The translations under genes and the position numbers were made by a program. The notes beneath the pieces were generated by a model that did no database searches, had not been told where the DNA came from, and was given only the letters and a program-made list of their open reading frames with translations. Shown piece after piece: positions 42,151-50,915 of a stretch of DNA of 64,000 bases. The number at the start of each line of letters is the position of its first letter. The stretch's first letter is position 1. This DNA comes from Pseudorhodoferax sp965279475 (GTDB taxonomy: Bacteria; Pseudomonadota; Gammaproteobacteria; Burkholderiales; Burkholderiaceae_C): NCBI GenBank assembly GCA_965279475.1, contig CBDIIA010000003.1:3844001-3908000 (forward strand), written 5' to 3'.

Positions 42151-44177
42151 CGCGAAGCGGCTTCCTGTCGAAGTGCCGGCTGCCTGGCCGCAAGCGCCTT
42201 CGCCTGGAGCGGCGCCATCGGTGCGCGAACTCGGCTCGTGGCTTCGCGGCGCGCACGATAGCGACGGTCGAGAACGGCCAATACACCCCCTAGCGCCATC
42301 AGCACGCACCCGCCCCAGATCCAGTTGACAAAAGGCTTGTGGTGCAGCCGGACGCTCCATGCGGTGGCGCTGACGGGCTCGCCAAGCGCCACATACAGGT
42401 CGCGGCCGACACCGCGGTCGATGGCGACCTCCGTCATGGAGGTGCGGCTGACGCTGTAAACGCGCCGCTCGGGTGTGAGCGTTGCCACGTCGTGCCCGTC
42501 CTGGCTGACCGAGATGGTGGCCCGCAATGCCGCGTAGTTGGGGCCGCGCACGGGCTCCACACTGTCGAGCCGGAAGCTGTAGCCGCCAACGGCAGCTGTA
42601 TCGCCCGGCTCCATGCGCACGTCGCTCTCGCTCTGAAAACTGCCGACCGCCGTGACTCCCAGCACGAACACCGCAACTCCGAAATGCGCCAGCAGCATGC
42701 CGTAGTAGCTGCCAGGCTGTGCCGCCAGCCGCGCATGCCATTGCGGTGCGGGGTGCTCGCGCAGGCGATGGACGAGATTCAATAGGGTGGTAGAGGCGAT
42801 CCACATGGCGAGTACCAGGCCCAGGCCGGTCATCGGCGTCCACTGCCCAACGACCATGAGCGCCAGCACGGCGCTCGCCACACTGACGCCCATGGCCCAG
42901 CGCAGCCGCTGTACAAGTTCGAGCACTCCGGCCTGCCGCCAGCGCGCCATCGGGCCGATGCCCATCAGGAACAGTGCCGGCGCGATCAGCGGCACAAAGA
43001 CGGTGGCGAAGTACGGTGGCCCCACGGACAGCTTGCCAAGGCCCAGTGCCTCGATCACCAGCGGGTACAGGGTACCCAGCAATACTGCGGCGGCGGCGGC
43101 CAACAGCACCATGTTGTTGGCCATCAGCATCGACTCGCGGGATACCAGGCTGAAGCTCGCACCCTTGCCCACGCGCGGCGCGCGCCAGGCGAACAGTGCA
43201 AGTGATCCGCCGACCACGACGGCCAGGAACCCGAGGATGAACAGGCCTCGCGCGGGATCCGTCGCGAATGCATGCACCGAGCTCAAGACACCCGATCGCA
43301 CGATGAACGTGCCCAGCAACGACAGCGAGAATGCCAGGATCGCCAGCAGCGCAGTCCACATCCGGAAGGCGCCGCGCTTCTCGGTCACCGCCAGCGAGTG
43401 CATCAGTGCCGTGCCCACCAGCCACGGCATGAACGACGCGTTTTCCACCGGGTCCCAGAACCACCAGCCGCCCCAGCCCAGCTCGTAATAAGCCCAGAAG
43501 CTGCCCAATGCGATGCCGCAGGTCAGGAAGCTCCACGCCACAGTGGTCCACGGACGCGACCAGCGCGCCCATGCCGCGTCGAGCCGCCCGGACAGCAGTG
43601 CGGCAATGGCAAACGCAAAAGCCACGACGAAGCCGACGTAGCCCATGTACAGCATGGGCGGATGGATCACCATGCCCGGGTCCTGCAGCAGAGGGTTCAG
43701 GTCCTGCCCGTCGAGTGCCGCCGGCAGCAGGCGCTCGAAAGGGTTGGAAGTGAGCAACGTGAAGGACAGGAAGCCGCAACTGATCAGGCCCATCACGCCA
43801 AGGGCACGACCCACCATGGGCTCGTCGAGCTGGCGCGAGAACACCGAGACGGCCAGGGTCCAGCCCGCCAGGATCAGCGACCAGAGCAGGATGGAGCCTT
43901 CGTGGTTGCCCCAGACCGCCGTGATGCGATAGACCAGCGGCAGTCCCGAATTGGAATGGCGCGCCGCCAGCAGGACCGAGAAATCGTTCGACACGAAGGC
44001 CTGCGTCAGGCAGGCGTAGGCCAGGGCAACGAACACGAACTGCGCGCGCGCGGCCGGGCGCGCCACCGCCAGCCATGCGGCATTTCGCCATTGCGCGCCA
44101 AGCAGCGGCATGACGGCCTGCACCAGAGCCACTGCCAGCGCGAGCCCCAGCGCGAAGTGCCCGATCTCTGGAATCAT
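42147..44177 (-). CDS. ccmF: Heme lyase subunit CcmF
   Basis: 676 residues, full length. Many membrane helices; the tryptophan-rich heme-handling motif GWGGWWFWDPVENASFMPWL and conserved His residues (WGNHEGSILLW, IHPPMLYMGYVG) are intact. It ligates heme from CcmE to apocytochrome c. Overlaps ccmE and ccmG by ATGA. Confidence 0.96.
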   Translation of the reverse strand: MIPEIGHFALGLALAVALVQAVMPLLGAQWRNAAWLAVARPAARAQFVFVALAYACLTQAFVSNDFSVLLAARHSNSGLPLVYRITAVWGNHEGSILLWSLILAGWTLAVSVFSRQLDEPMVGRALGVMGLISCGFLSFTLLTSNPFERLLPAALDGQDLNPLLQDPGMVIHPPMLYMGYVGFVVAFAFAIAALLSGRLDAAWARWSRPWTTVAWSFLTCGIALGSFWAYYELGWGGWWFWDPVENASFMPWLVGTALMHSLAVTEKRGAFRMWTALLAILAFSLSLLGTFIVRSGVLSSVHAFATDPARGLFILGFLAVVVGGSLALFAWRAPRVGKGASFSLVSRESMLMANNMVLLAAAAAVLLGTLYPLVIEALGLGKLSVGPPYFATVFVPLIAPALFLMGIGPMARWRQAGVLELVQRLRWAMGVSVASAVLALMVVGQWTPMTGLGLVLAMWIASTTLLNLVHRLREHPAPQWHARLAAQPGSYYGMLLAHFGVAVFVLGVTAVGSFQSESDVRMEPGDTAAVGGYSFRLDSVEPVRGPNYAALRATISVSQDGHDVATLTPERRVYSVSRTSMTEVAIDRGVGRDLYVALGEPVSATAWSVRLHHKPFVNWIWGGCVLMALGGVLAVLDRRYRARREATSRVRAPMAPLQAKALAARQPALRQEAASR

Positions 44178-44599
44178 TTTCTTGCGCTCTTCAAGGCTGC
44201 GGCGGCCTCGGGCGGCATGTAGTTCTCGTCATGCTTGGCCAGCACCTGCTCGGCGCGGAACACGCCGTCTGCCCCCAGCTTTCCTTGCGCCACCACGCCC
44301 TTGCCCTCCTGGAACAGGTCCGGCAGCAGGCCCGTGTAGCGCACCGGCACTGTCTGTGCCAGGTCCGTCACGACAAAGTGCACCGCAAGGCCTTGCGGAT
44401 CGCGGTGCAGGCTACCCTGCTCCACCAGTCCGCCGATGCGAAAGCTGCGCTCGCGAGGTGCCTCCTGCGCCACCACCTGCGAGGGACTGAAGAAGAACAC
44501 CATGTTTCCACGGAACGCATTGAGGACCAGCGCGCTTGCCGTGCCGAGCGCGCACAGGCCGCACGCCAGCGCCAACGCGCGCTTGCTGCGCGCCTTCAT
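44174..44599 (-). CDS. ccmE: Heme chaperone CcmE
   Basis: 141 residues: one N-terminal membrane helix, then a small beta-barrel (FRIGGLVEQGSLHRDPQGL) and the heme-binding motif LAKHDENYMPPE with the covalent His. It carries heme from CcmC to CcmF. Overlaps ccmD and ccmF by ATGA. Confidence 0.95.
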   Translation of the reverse strand: MKARSKRALALACGLCALGTASALVLNAFRGNMVFFFSPSQVVAQEAPRERSFRIGGLVEQGSLHRDPQGLAVHFVVTDLAQTVPVRYTGLLPDLFQEGKGVVAQGKLGADGVFRAEQVLAKHDENYMPPEAAAALKSARK

Positions 44600-44808
44600 C
44601 TGGCGGACTCCGTGGCCCGTGTCGTCTCCGGCACCGGATGCTCGACGTGGTCGTTTGCGCCCTGCACCTCGCGGGCGAGCGTGACCCGGCGCAGGTGCAG
44701 CAGGGTCAGTTCGACGACGATCACCGCGCCACACATGCCGAGCGAGCCCCAGACATAGAGGCCGTAGCCGCCCATCGCGATGAATTCAGAAATGTCTGCC
44801 CAGTTCAT
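44596..44808 (-). CDS. ccmD: Cytochrome c maturation protein CcmD
   Basis: 70 residues with one membrane helix and the family motif FIAMGGYGLYVWGS. CcmD releases holo-CcmE from CcmC. The ATG at 44808 overlaps the ccmC stop (ATGA). The C-terminus (~25 residues after the helix) is hydrophilic and longer than in E. coli. Confidence 0.92.
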   Translation of the reverse strand: MNWADISEFIAMGGYGLYVWGSLGMCGAVIVVELTLLHLRRVTLAREVQGANDHVEHPVPETTRATESAR

Positions 44809-45551
44809 GCCGCCCCCAGGATGTTGCGCGCCCAGCGCGTATGGCATTCGCGCTCCAGCATGATGGTGCGCACCCGCATCAGCGCCGCGGCGATGCAGTA
44901 CATCCAGAACGCCAGCGCCATCACGAGCATTCCCATCAGCATCGGCGTTGCGATGCTCGGGGCCTTGGACAAGCTCACCGATGCGCCCTGGTGCAAGGTG
45001 TTCCACCACTTGACCGAGAAGTAGATGATGGGCACGTTGACCACGCCCACGATCGCCAGCAGGCCGGCCGCGCGGTCGGCACGGCGTACGTCGTCGATCG
45101 CCGAATGCAGCGCGATGAAGCCGATGTAGAGAAACAGCAGCACCAGCTCGGACGTGAGGCGGGCGTCCCAGACCCACCAGGTGCCCCAGGTCGGCTTGGC
45201 CCAGAGCGCGCCGGTCCACAACGCCAGGAACGTCATCAGCGCGCCAGTTGGCGCCAGCGCGCAGGCCATCATCGATGCAAGACGCGAGTTGAAGACCAGG
45301 CCCGCAGCGGCCCAGCAGGCCATCACCACATAGATCACCATCGACATCCATGCCGAGGGCACGTGCACGAAGATGATGCGGTAGGCATCTCCCTGCTGCG
45401 CATCGGTGGGTGCCAGCCACAAGCCCAGGTACAGGCCAACCACACCGAGCAGCGCCGCCAGCGCGGCAAACCACGGCAGCATGCGACCCGCCAGCGGATA
45501 GAACCTGGAAGGCGCCGCAAAGCGGAACCAGTGGGTGTCGGATGAAGCCAT
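44805..45551 (-). CDS. ccmC: Heme handling protein CcmC
   Basis: 248 residues, six hydrophobic helices. The tryptophan-rich motif KPTWGTWWVWDARLTSELVL and flanking His residues (FVHVPSAWM, ALHSAIDD) bind heme for transfer to CcmE. It begins 16 bases after ccmB. Confidence 0.96.
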   Translation of the reverse strand: MASSDTHWFRFAAPSRFYPLAGRMLPWFAALAALLGVVGLYLGLWLAPTDAQQGDAYRIIFVHVPSAWMSMVIYVVMACWAAAGLVFNSRLASMMACALAPTGALMTFLALWTGALWAKPTWGTWWVWDARLTSELVLLFLYIGFIALHSAIDDVRRADRAAGLLAIVGVVNVPIIYFSVKWWNTLHQGASVSLSKAPSIATPMLMGMLVMALAFWMYCIAAALMRVRTIMLERECHTRWARNILGAA

Positions 45552-45567
45552 TCAGTGCCTCCTGATG

Positions 45568-46305
45568 TCACTCCAGCGCAATGCGCAACGCAGCGGCCGC
45601 AACCGGCGGCGCGCCTGCGAGTGCCAGCGCCAGCAAGGCGCCCAGCAGCGAAAAGTGCCCGGCCACGCTCTGGCCAGCGGCGTGAAACTCGACCGCGCCC
45701 GCGCCGAAGATCAGCACAGGCACGCACAACGGCAGGGTCAGCAGCGACACCAGGACGCCGGCACCACGCAAGCCCACGGTGAGCGCCGCGCCGACGGCGC
45801 CGATCAGGCTCAGCACCGGTGTACCCAACAGCAGCGACAGCGCCATCACACCGCACGCCGAAGGCGCCAGGTCGAACTGCAACGCGAGCAGCGGCGACAA
45901 AAGGGTCAACAGCAACCCCGATGCAATCCAGTGCGCGGCGATCTTGCCGGCCACCAACAGGGGCAGTGGGTGAGCCGACAGCAGCAGTTGCTCCAGCGTG
46001 CCGTCGCGATGGTCATCGGCAAAGATGCGGGCCAGCGACAACATCGACGCCAGCAGTGCTGCGACCCACACCACACCGGCTGCCAACGCGCGCAGCAGTT
46101 GCGGCTCAGGGCCGATGCCGAGCGGGAACAGGCTGACCACCATCACGAAGAAGACCAGGACGGCGAGCGTGTCCGCACGGCGCCGCAGCGCAATGCGCAG
46201 GTCGCGCACGAACACCGCGGCCACGGCTTCCATCACCCCTACGCGCGAGCGCCCCTGCGCGGCGGCATCCGCAAGCGTTCGGGTGGCCGCGGTACCGGTT
46301 GTCAT
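45568..46305 (-). CDS. ccmB: Heme exporter membrane subunit CcmB
   Basis: 245 residues, about six helices. FVRDLRIALRRRADTLAVLVFF, MLSLARIFADDHRDGTLEQLLLS and LPLCVPVLIFGAGAV are family hallmarks. It pairs with CcmA in the ABC module that drives CcmE release. Start at 46305 overlaps the ccmA stop (ATGA); this gives ~24 residues more than the conserved core, which begins at EAVAAVFVRDL. Confidence 0.92.
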   Translation of the reverse strand: MTTGTAATRTLADAAAQGRSRVGVMEAVAAVFVRDLRIALRRRADTLAVLVFFVMVVSLFPLGIGPEPQLLRALAAGVVWVAALLASMLSLARIFADDHRDGTLEQLLLSAHPLPLLVAGKIAAHWIASGLLLTLLSPLLALQFDLAPSACGVMALSLLLGTPVLSLIGAVGAALTVGLRGAGVLVSLLTLPLCVPVLIFGAGAVEFHAAGQSVAGHFSLLGALLALALAGAPPVAAAALRIALE

Positions 46306-46922
46306 AGTGCCAGCACGCGGTGGGGTGTGCCCGCCAGCGGCAGGTCCAGGTGGCTGGTCAACACGACGATACCTCCGCGTTGAACGTGCGTGCGCAGCAG
46401 CTCCGACAGCCAGCCGCACGCGCCCTGGTCGAGCGCATTGAACGGCTCATCCAGCACCCATAGCGGCGTCCGGCCCGCCAGCATCAGCCGCGACAAGGCG
46501 CTGCGCTGGCGCTGGCCCTGCGACAGCCGGCGCACCAGCACGCGCTCGCAACCGTGCAGCCCTGCGGCATGCAGGGCTCGCCGGGCGTCGGCGGCTTCGA
46601 CACGGCGGCCTGCAAGCGCACAGGCGGCCTGCAGGTTTTCAAGCGGCGATAGGTCGTCCTTGAGCGCCGCGGCATGTCCGAGGTACACCAGGTCGCGGCT
46701 GTATTCCTCTCGCAGCCCGACAATGTCCCGGCCTCGCCATTGCACCGTGCCCGCAGAGGGCGCGAGCAGACCGCACACCATGCGCAGCAGGCTGGTCTTG
46801 CCGGAGCCGTTGGCGCCCGTCACCCGCAGTGATTCGCCGGCATGCAGCTGAGCCCCGACACGGCGGAACAGCGTGCGACCACCGCGCGTGCAAGTCAGAT
46901 CGGTGAACGCCAGCATCTCCAC
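46302..46922 (-). CDS. ccmA: Heme exporter ATP-binding subunit CcmA
   Basis: 206 residues: Walker A GANGSGKTSLL, signature LSQGQRQRSAL, Walker B LWVLDEPFNALD, H-loop region VLTSHLD. First gene of the ccmABCDEFGHI operon. Its start faces crtI, with only 67 bases between; these carry a PpsR-type site, so ccm could respond to the same regulator. The start could also be the ATG six bases further in (46916). Confidence 0.94.
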   Translation of the reverse strand: MEMLAFTDLTCTRGGRTLFRRVGAQLHAGESLRVTGANGSGKTSLLRMVCGLLAPSAGTVQWRGRDIVGLREEYSRDLVYLGHAAALKDDLSPLENLQAACALAGRRVEAADARRALHAAGLHGCERVLVRRLSQGQRQRSALSRLMLAGRTPLWVLDEPFNALDQGACGWLSELLRTHVQRGGIVVLTSHLDLPLAGTPHRVLAL

Positions 46923-46963
46923 GGCCCTGATTCAGAAGTGTCCATTTTCTGTGATCTAACAGT

Positions 46964-46981
46964 TGTCAAATTAAATTGACA
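46964..46981. promoter_or_regulatory. PpsR/CrtJ-type site between ccmA and crtI
   Basis: TGT-CAAATTAAATTG-ACA, a TGT-N12-ACA motif. It overlaps a plus-strand promoter TTGTCA (46963-46968)-N17-TATCAT (46986-46991) pointing at crtI. On the other strand the region is the upstream of ccmA. Confidence 0.7.
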
Positions 46982-46989
46982 CTCCTATC

Positions 46990-48573
46990 ATGCATCACAT
47001 GGCCGCAAAAACAAAGCCGGATGCACTGACAACCCGGACACATCAGGGAAAGCCCCAGGCCATCGTGATCGGAAGCGGGTTCGGCGGCCTGGCCGCGGCG
47101 GTGCGGCTCGGTGCGCGTGGCTACCGCGTGACCGTGCTTGAAAAGCTGGACGCACCCGGCGGACGCGCCTATGTGCATCGACAGGACGGCTTCACCTTCG
47201 ATGCCGGGCCGACAGTCATCACCGCGCCGTTCCTGCTGGAGGAGTTGTGGGCGCTGTGCGGTCGCCGCATGGCAGACGATATCGACTTGCGGCCGGTCGC
47301 ACCCTACTACCGCATCCGCTTCGATGACGGCGCGGTATTCGACTACAGCGGTGACGCCGATGCGATGCGCAGCGAAGTGGCCAGGTTTTCCCCCGGCGAC
47401 GTGCCGGGCTACGAGCGCTTCCTGCAGGCCAGCGAGGCGATATTCAAGGTCGGCTTCGAGCAACTGGGCCATGTCGCCTTCGACAGGTGGACAGACATGG
47501 TGCGTGTGCTCCCCGACCTGCTGAAGCTCGAAGGCCATCGCACGGTCTACGGTCTGGCCTGCAAGTACGTGAAGGACGAACGGCTTCGCGTCGTGCTGAC
47601 CTTCCAGTCGCTGCTGGTGGGCGGCAATCCATTTGCGACCACGTCTGTCTATTGCCTGATCGCGTTTCTCGAACGCCGCTGGGGCGTGCACTTCCCGATG
47701 GGTGGAACCGGCCGGCTGGTCAGCGGCCTGGTCAAACTGATCGAGGGACAGGGCGGCGTGGTGCGCTGCAATCAGTCGGTGACCGAGATCACCGCGCACA
47801 AGGGAGTGGCGACCGGCGTCCGCCTGGCCAGTGGCGAGACCATCGCCGCCGACGTGGTGGTGTCCAACGCCGACTCGGCAACGACCTACCGCTATCTGGT
47901 GGCCCCAGAACACCGAGGCCGCTGGACGAACAGGCGCATCGAGCGCGCGCGCTACTCGATGAGCCTGTTCGTCTGGTATTTCGGCACGCGTCGCCAGTAC
48001 CCTGACGTTGCCCACCACACCATCGCACTGGGCCCACGCTACCGCGAGCTGCTCGGCGACATCTTCGAGCGCAAGGTGTTGGCCGACGACTTCAGCCTGT
48101 ACCTGCACCGCCCGACCGCCACCGATCCAACACTCGCGCCTGATGGCTGCGATACCTTCTACGTGTTGTCACCCGTGCCGCATCTGGAAAGTGGCGTCGA
48201 CTGGCGCGAGCGGGCCGAGCCCTATCGCCGGGCGATCCAGCGCAGGCTGGAGGAAACACTGCTGCCCGATCTCGGCCAGCACATCGCAAGCTCGCGGATG
48301 CTGACCCCGCGAGACTTCGAAGATCGGCTGTCCTCGTTCCGGGGCGCCGCGTTCGGGCTGGAACCGGTGCTTACCCAGAGCGCGTGGTTCCGTCCGCACA
48401 ACCGCAGCGAGGAGCTGCGCGGCCTCTACCTGGTCGGGGCCGGCACGCATCCTGGTGCCGGCCTGCCCGGGGTTCTTTCTTCAGCCCGCGTACTGGATTC
48501 GGTGGTACCCCATGCAGATACTCTCACACGCCCCCTTGCTGACGCAACACTTGGCGGGCCTGCACTCGCTTGA
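46990..48573 (+). CDS. crtI: Phytoene desaturase CrtI
   Basis: 527 residues. FAD-binding Rossmann motif VIGSGFGGLAAAVRLGARG at ~27-45, EKLDAPGGRA, and the C-terminal FAD motif GLYLVGAGTHPGAGLPGVL. It desaturates phytoene to neurosporene or lycopene. The ATG at 46990 overlaps a predicted -10 box; the ATG at 46999 may be the true start. No ribosome site is visible for either. The 3' end overlaps crtB by 62 bases. Confidence 0.95.
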   Translation: MHHMAAKTKPDALTTRTHQGKPQAIVIGSGFGGLAAAVRLGARGYRVTVLEKLDAPGGRAYVHRQDGFTFDAGPTVITAPFLLEELWALCGRRMADDIDLRPVAPYYRIRFDDGAVFDYSGDADAMRSEVARFSPGDVPGYERFLQASEAIFKVGFEQLGHVAFDRWTDMVRVLPDLLKLEGHRTVYGLACKYVKDERLRVVLTFQSLLVGGNPFATTSVYCLIAFLERRWGVHFPMGGTGRLVSGLVKLIEGQGGVVRCNQSVTEITAHKGVATGVRLASGETIAADVVVSNADSATTYRYLVAPEHRGRWTNRRIERARYSMSLFVWYFGTRRQYPDVAHHTIALGPRYRELLGDIFERKVLADDFSLYLHRPTATDPTLAPDGCDTFYVLSPVPHLESGVDWRERAEPYRRAIQRRLEETLLPDLGQHIASSRMLTPRDFEDRLSSFRGAAFGLEPVLTQSAWFRPHNRSEELRGLYLVGAGTHPGAGLPGVLSSARVLDSVVPHADTLTRPLADATLGGPALA

Positions 48574-49681
48574 TGCCGAGGCTGCGCAGCCGCTCATCCT
48601 GGCGGATGCCGCAGCCGACATGGCAGAGTGCCGCGCTGCGTTGCGAGAGGGCTCCTATACATTCTTTGCGGCGTCCCTGATGCTGCCGGCAGCAGTCCGC
48701 GAACCCGCTTCGGCGCTGTACGCGTTCTGCCGCATGGCGGACGACGCCGTCGATGCGCCTCAGACGCAGAGCGACCCGCATGCAGCCATTGCGCGCCTGC
48801 GCCAGCGCCTGGACGACGCCTACCGTGGGCGGCCGCACGCAACACCGGCCGACCGCGCATTGGCGGCCATCGTCGCGCACTACGGCATTCCGCGCGCGGT
48901 GCCAGCGGCGCTGCTGGAAGGCTTCACCTGGGATGCGCTGGGGCGGCGCTACGAGACGATCGAAGAGCTCCAGGCCTACGCGGCGCGCGTGGCTGCCACC
49001 GTGGGCACGATGATGGCGCTGCTGATGGGCGTGCGATCGGCCGATGGCTTGGCGCGCGCCTGTGACCTGGGGGTCGCCATGCAACTGTCGAACATTGCGC
49101 GCGATGTCGGTGAAGACGCGCGCATGGGTCGCCTCTACCTGCCGCTGCAATGGCTGCGCGAGGCCGGGGTGGACCCCGATGCCTGGCTGTTGCAACCCAC
49201 ATTCAATCCGGCAATAGCGTCCGTCGTGCAGCGCGTGCTCGACGCGGCAGAACTGCTGTACCAACGCGTGGATTCGGGTGTGGCGCAGTTGCCGTTGAGC
49301 TGCCGTCCCGGCATCAACGCGGCCCGGTTTCTCTATGCCGCGATCGGGCACGAAGTCGGGCGCAACGGGCTCGACTCGGTGTCGCGCCGCGCTGTCGTGC
49401 CGCGTGCGCGCAAGCTGCGTCTGCTGGCGCGGGCCATGCTGCAGCTGTGGCCCACCCGCGCGCTGCCCGCTCCACCGTGCCTGCCCGCCACGCACTTTCT
49501 CGTGGCGGCCGTGACCGCCGCGGGAACGCCACCACATGGACGGCCTTCCGCGCGCCCCGCGTGGTGGCGCATGGATGCGCACGCGGGCGCACGGGCGGCC
49601 TGGGTCATCGACCTGTTCGAGCGCCTGGAGCAGCGCGAACAGGCCAGACTGCGCCCCGCGGTCGAATCCGAATCGCGATGA
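48512..49681 (+). CDS. crtB: Phytoene synthase CrtB
   Basis: 389 residues. Asp-rich motifs MADDAVDA and NIARDVGEDARMGRLYLP bind the two geranylgeranyl diphosphate substrates via Mg2+. The start at 48512 lies inside the crtI end; an ATG at 48620 just before the conserved core (AECRAALREGSYTFFAASL) is possible. The stop overlaps the next small ORF as ATGA. Confidence 0.93.
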   Translation: MQILSHAPLLTQHLAGLHSLDAEAAQPLILADAAADMAECRAALREGSYTFFAASLMLPAAVREPASALYAFCRMADDAVDAPQTQSDPHAAIARLRQRLDDAYRGRPHATPADRALAAIVAHYGIPRAVPAALLEGFTWDALGRRYETIEELQAYAARVAATVGTMMALLMGVRSADGLARACDLGVAMQLSNIARDVGEDARMGRLYLPLQWLREAGVDPDAWLLQPTFNPAIASVVQRVLDAAELLYQRVDSGVAQLPLSCRPGINAARFLYAAIGHEVGRNGLDSVSRRAVVPRARKLRLLARAMLQLWPTRALPAPPCLPATHFLVAAVTAAGTPPHGRPSARPAWWRMDAHAGARAAWVIDLFERLEQREQARLRPAVESESR

Positions 49682-49845
49682 GTCCTTCGCTGATCATCAC
49701 GCTGGAGATGGCCGGCGTGCTGGGCGTGGTGCTGCTGTTGGGCGGCTGGGAGCTGTGGTGCCTGCGGCGGGACCGCAAGCGATCCGAAGAACCGCCAGCT
49801 CCACGCGCCGATGCAGACAGTGCCGGTGATCCGCCACGCCAGTGA
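49678..49845 (+). CDS. Small single-helix membrane protein after crtB
   Basis: 55 residues. The ATG overlaps the crtB stop (ATGA). One helix (LIITLEMAGVLGVVLLLGGWELWCL) is followed by a positively charged stretch (RRDRKRSEE) and a hydrophilic tail, predicting an N-out or tail-in single-pass protein. In some purple bacteria tspO sits near this place, but this is too short to be TspO. Function unknown; coupling with crtB suggests a role in carotenoid synthesis or membrane assembly. Confidence 0.6.
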   Translation: MSPSLIITLEMAGVLGVVLLLGGWELWCLRRDRKRSEEPPAPRADADSAGDPPRQ

Positions 49846-49910
49846 TCGGTTGTGAGCCCGGCCACCCGAATTGCGAAGCAGCCGCAGCGACGGCCCCTTG
49901 CATATCGACG

Positions 49911-50915
49911 TCACGCGTCACGGCGGGAATGGCTGCGGCGCGGCATCCGGAAAGGGAGCATCCATTGCACCAGAGGGCGAGCCCACCGCCGCAAGCAAAG
50001 GCTTTCGTGCACGGCGGTGGCACATTCACCCTGCAACTGCGTGCGCAGCAGCGTGCGCGCATAGAACGGGCCATCCTCCAGCGTCTGCTCGACGACCGCC
50101 GAAGCATCTGCATCGCAGCGTGTGCTGCGCGCCACGTGCCAGGCCGAGTGTGGCAGGCTCGTCAACGGCGGGGACTCGAAAGCCTGCACCCTGCCATCCG
50201 CGTCGAAGCGAAGCGCGAGTGACAGCGTTGTGCCGTCGCTTCGCATCACGTCATACAGCACGGCACTTCTGTCGTGCGGCAACGCTGCTCTCGACCAGTG
50301 CCACTGCACGAAATCCTCCGCAAGCGGCCGGCCGCCGGCGTTGGTGTCCAGATACCCGCTGCCGCTCCAGCGCAGGTCGGGCTGCGCCAGATCGACATCG
50401 ACCCGCGCGCATGGCGCAATCGGACACCAGTGGTGCAGGCCTGCAGCGTCCAGCGGATATCGTCGCGCCAGCAATGCGCCCGGATGCAGGCGCACCACAC
50501 CGCGCAAGCGCCTGCCCCAGGGCACCGAGATCTCATCGACATGCACGGTCAGCACCTGCCCGTCCCATATCATCGCGCTCGGGCCGATCCGCAGTCTGCC
50601 AGCGTGCGCGCTGACCGCGGCGCTGCCACGCTCTGTCATGCACCAGCCGGTTGCAGCGGAAGCGCCCGCGCGTGCGTACAGCGCGACATTCAGCGCACAA
50701 TGGTTCGCCGCCTCAGCCAGACCCGCTGCGCGTGCACGGGCACGCGCGTAGTACGGTGAGAAGACGCTGCCGATGAATGCGATCAGAGTCAGTCCGTATC
50801 GGCCATCGTCGCTCAGCGCATCGAGATACCACCACGCATACCCGCCCGCTGGCACGTTCTGATCGAATGCCAATGGCGAACCGGCTGGCAACGCGCCATG
50901 GTCTTGGGTCTTCAT
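49911..50915 (-). CDS. crtC: Carotenoid 1,2-hydratase CrtC
   Basis: 334 residues. GGYAWWYLDALSDDGRYGLT, FIGSVFSPYYARAR and HHWCPIAPCARVDVDL are typical of hydroxyneurosporene synthase. It adds water to the psi end group of neurosporene or lycopene, leading to spheroidene-type carotenoids. Start at 50915 overlaps the crtD stop (ATGA); the frame opens nine codons earlier. Transcribed with crtD. Confidence 0.94.
   Translation of the reverse strand: MKTQDHGALPAGSPLAFDQNVPAGGYAWWYLDALSDDGRYGLTLIAFIGSVFSPYYARARARAAGLAEAANHCALNVALYARAGASAATGWCMTERGSAAVSAHAGRLRIGPSAMIWDGQVLTVHVDEISVPWGRRLRGVVRLHPGALLARRYPLDAAGLHHWCPIAPCARVDVDLAQPDLRWSGSGYLDTNAGGRPLAEDFVQWHWSRAALPHDRSAVLYDVMRSDGTTLSLALRFDADGRVQAFESPPLTSLPHSAWHVARSTRCDADASAVVEQTLEDGPFYARTLLRTQLQGECATAVHESLCLRRWARPLVQWMLPFRMPRRSHSRRDA

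Noticed and set aside
41626..44091. An 821-codon frame covering ccmF and ccmG
   Set aside because: Only its last 174 codons are real (ccmG); the rest is an out-of-frame shadow of ccmF.
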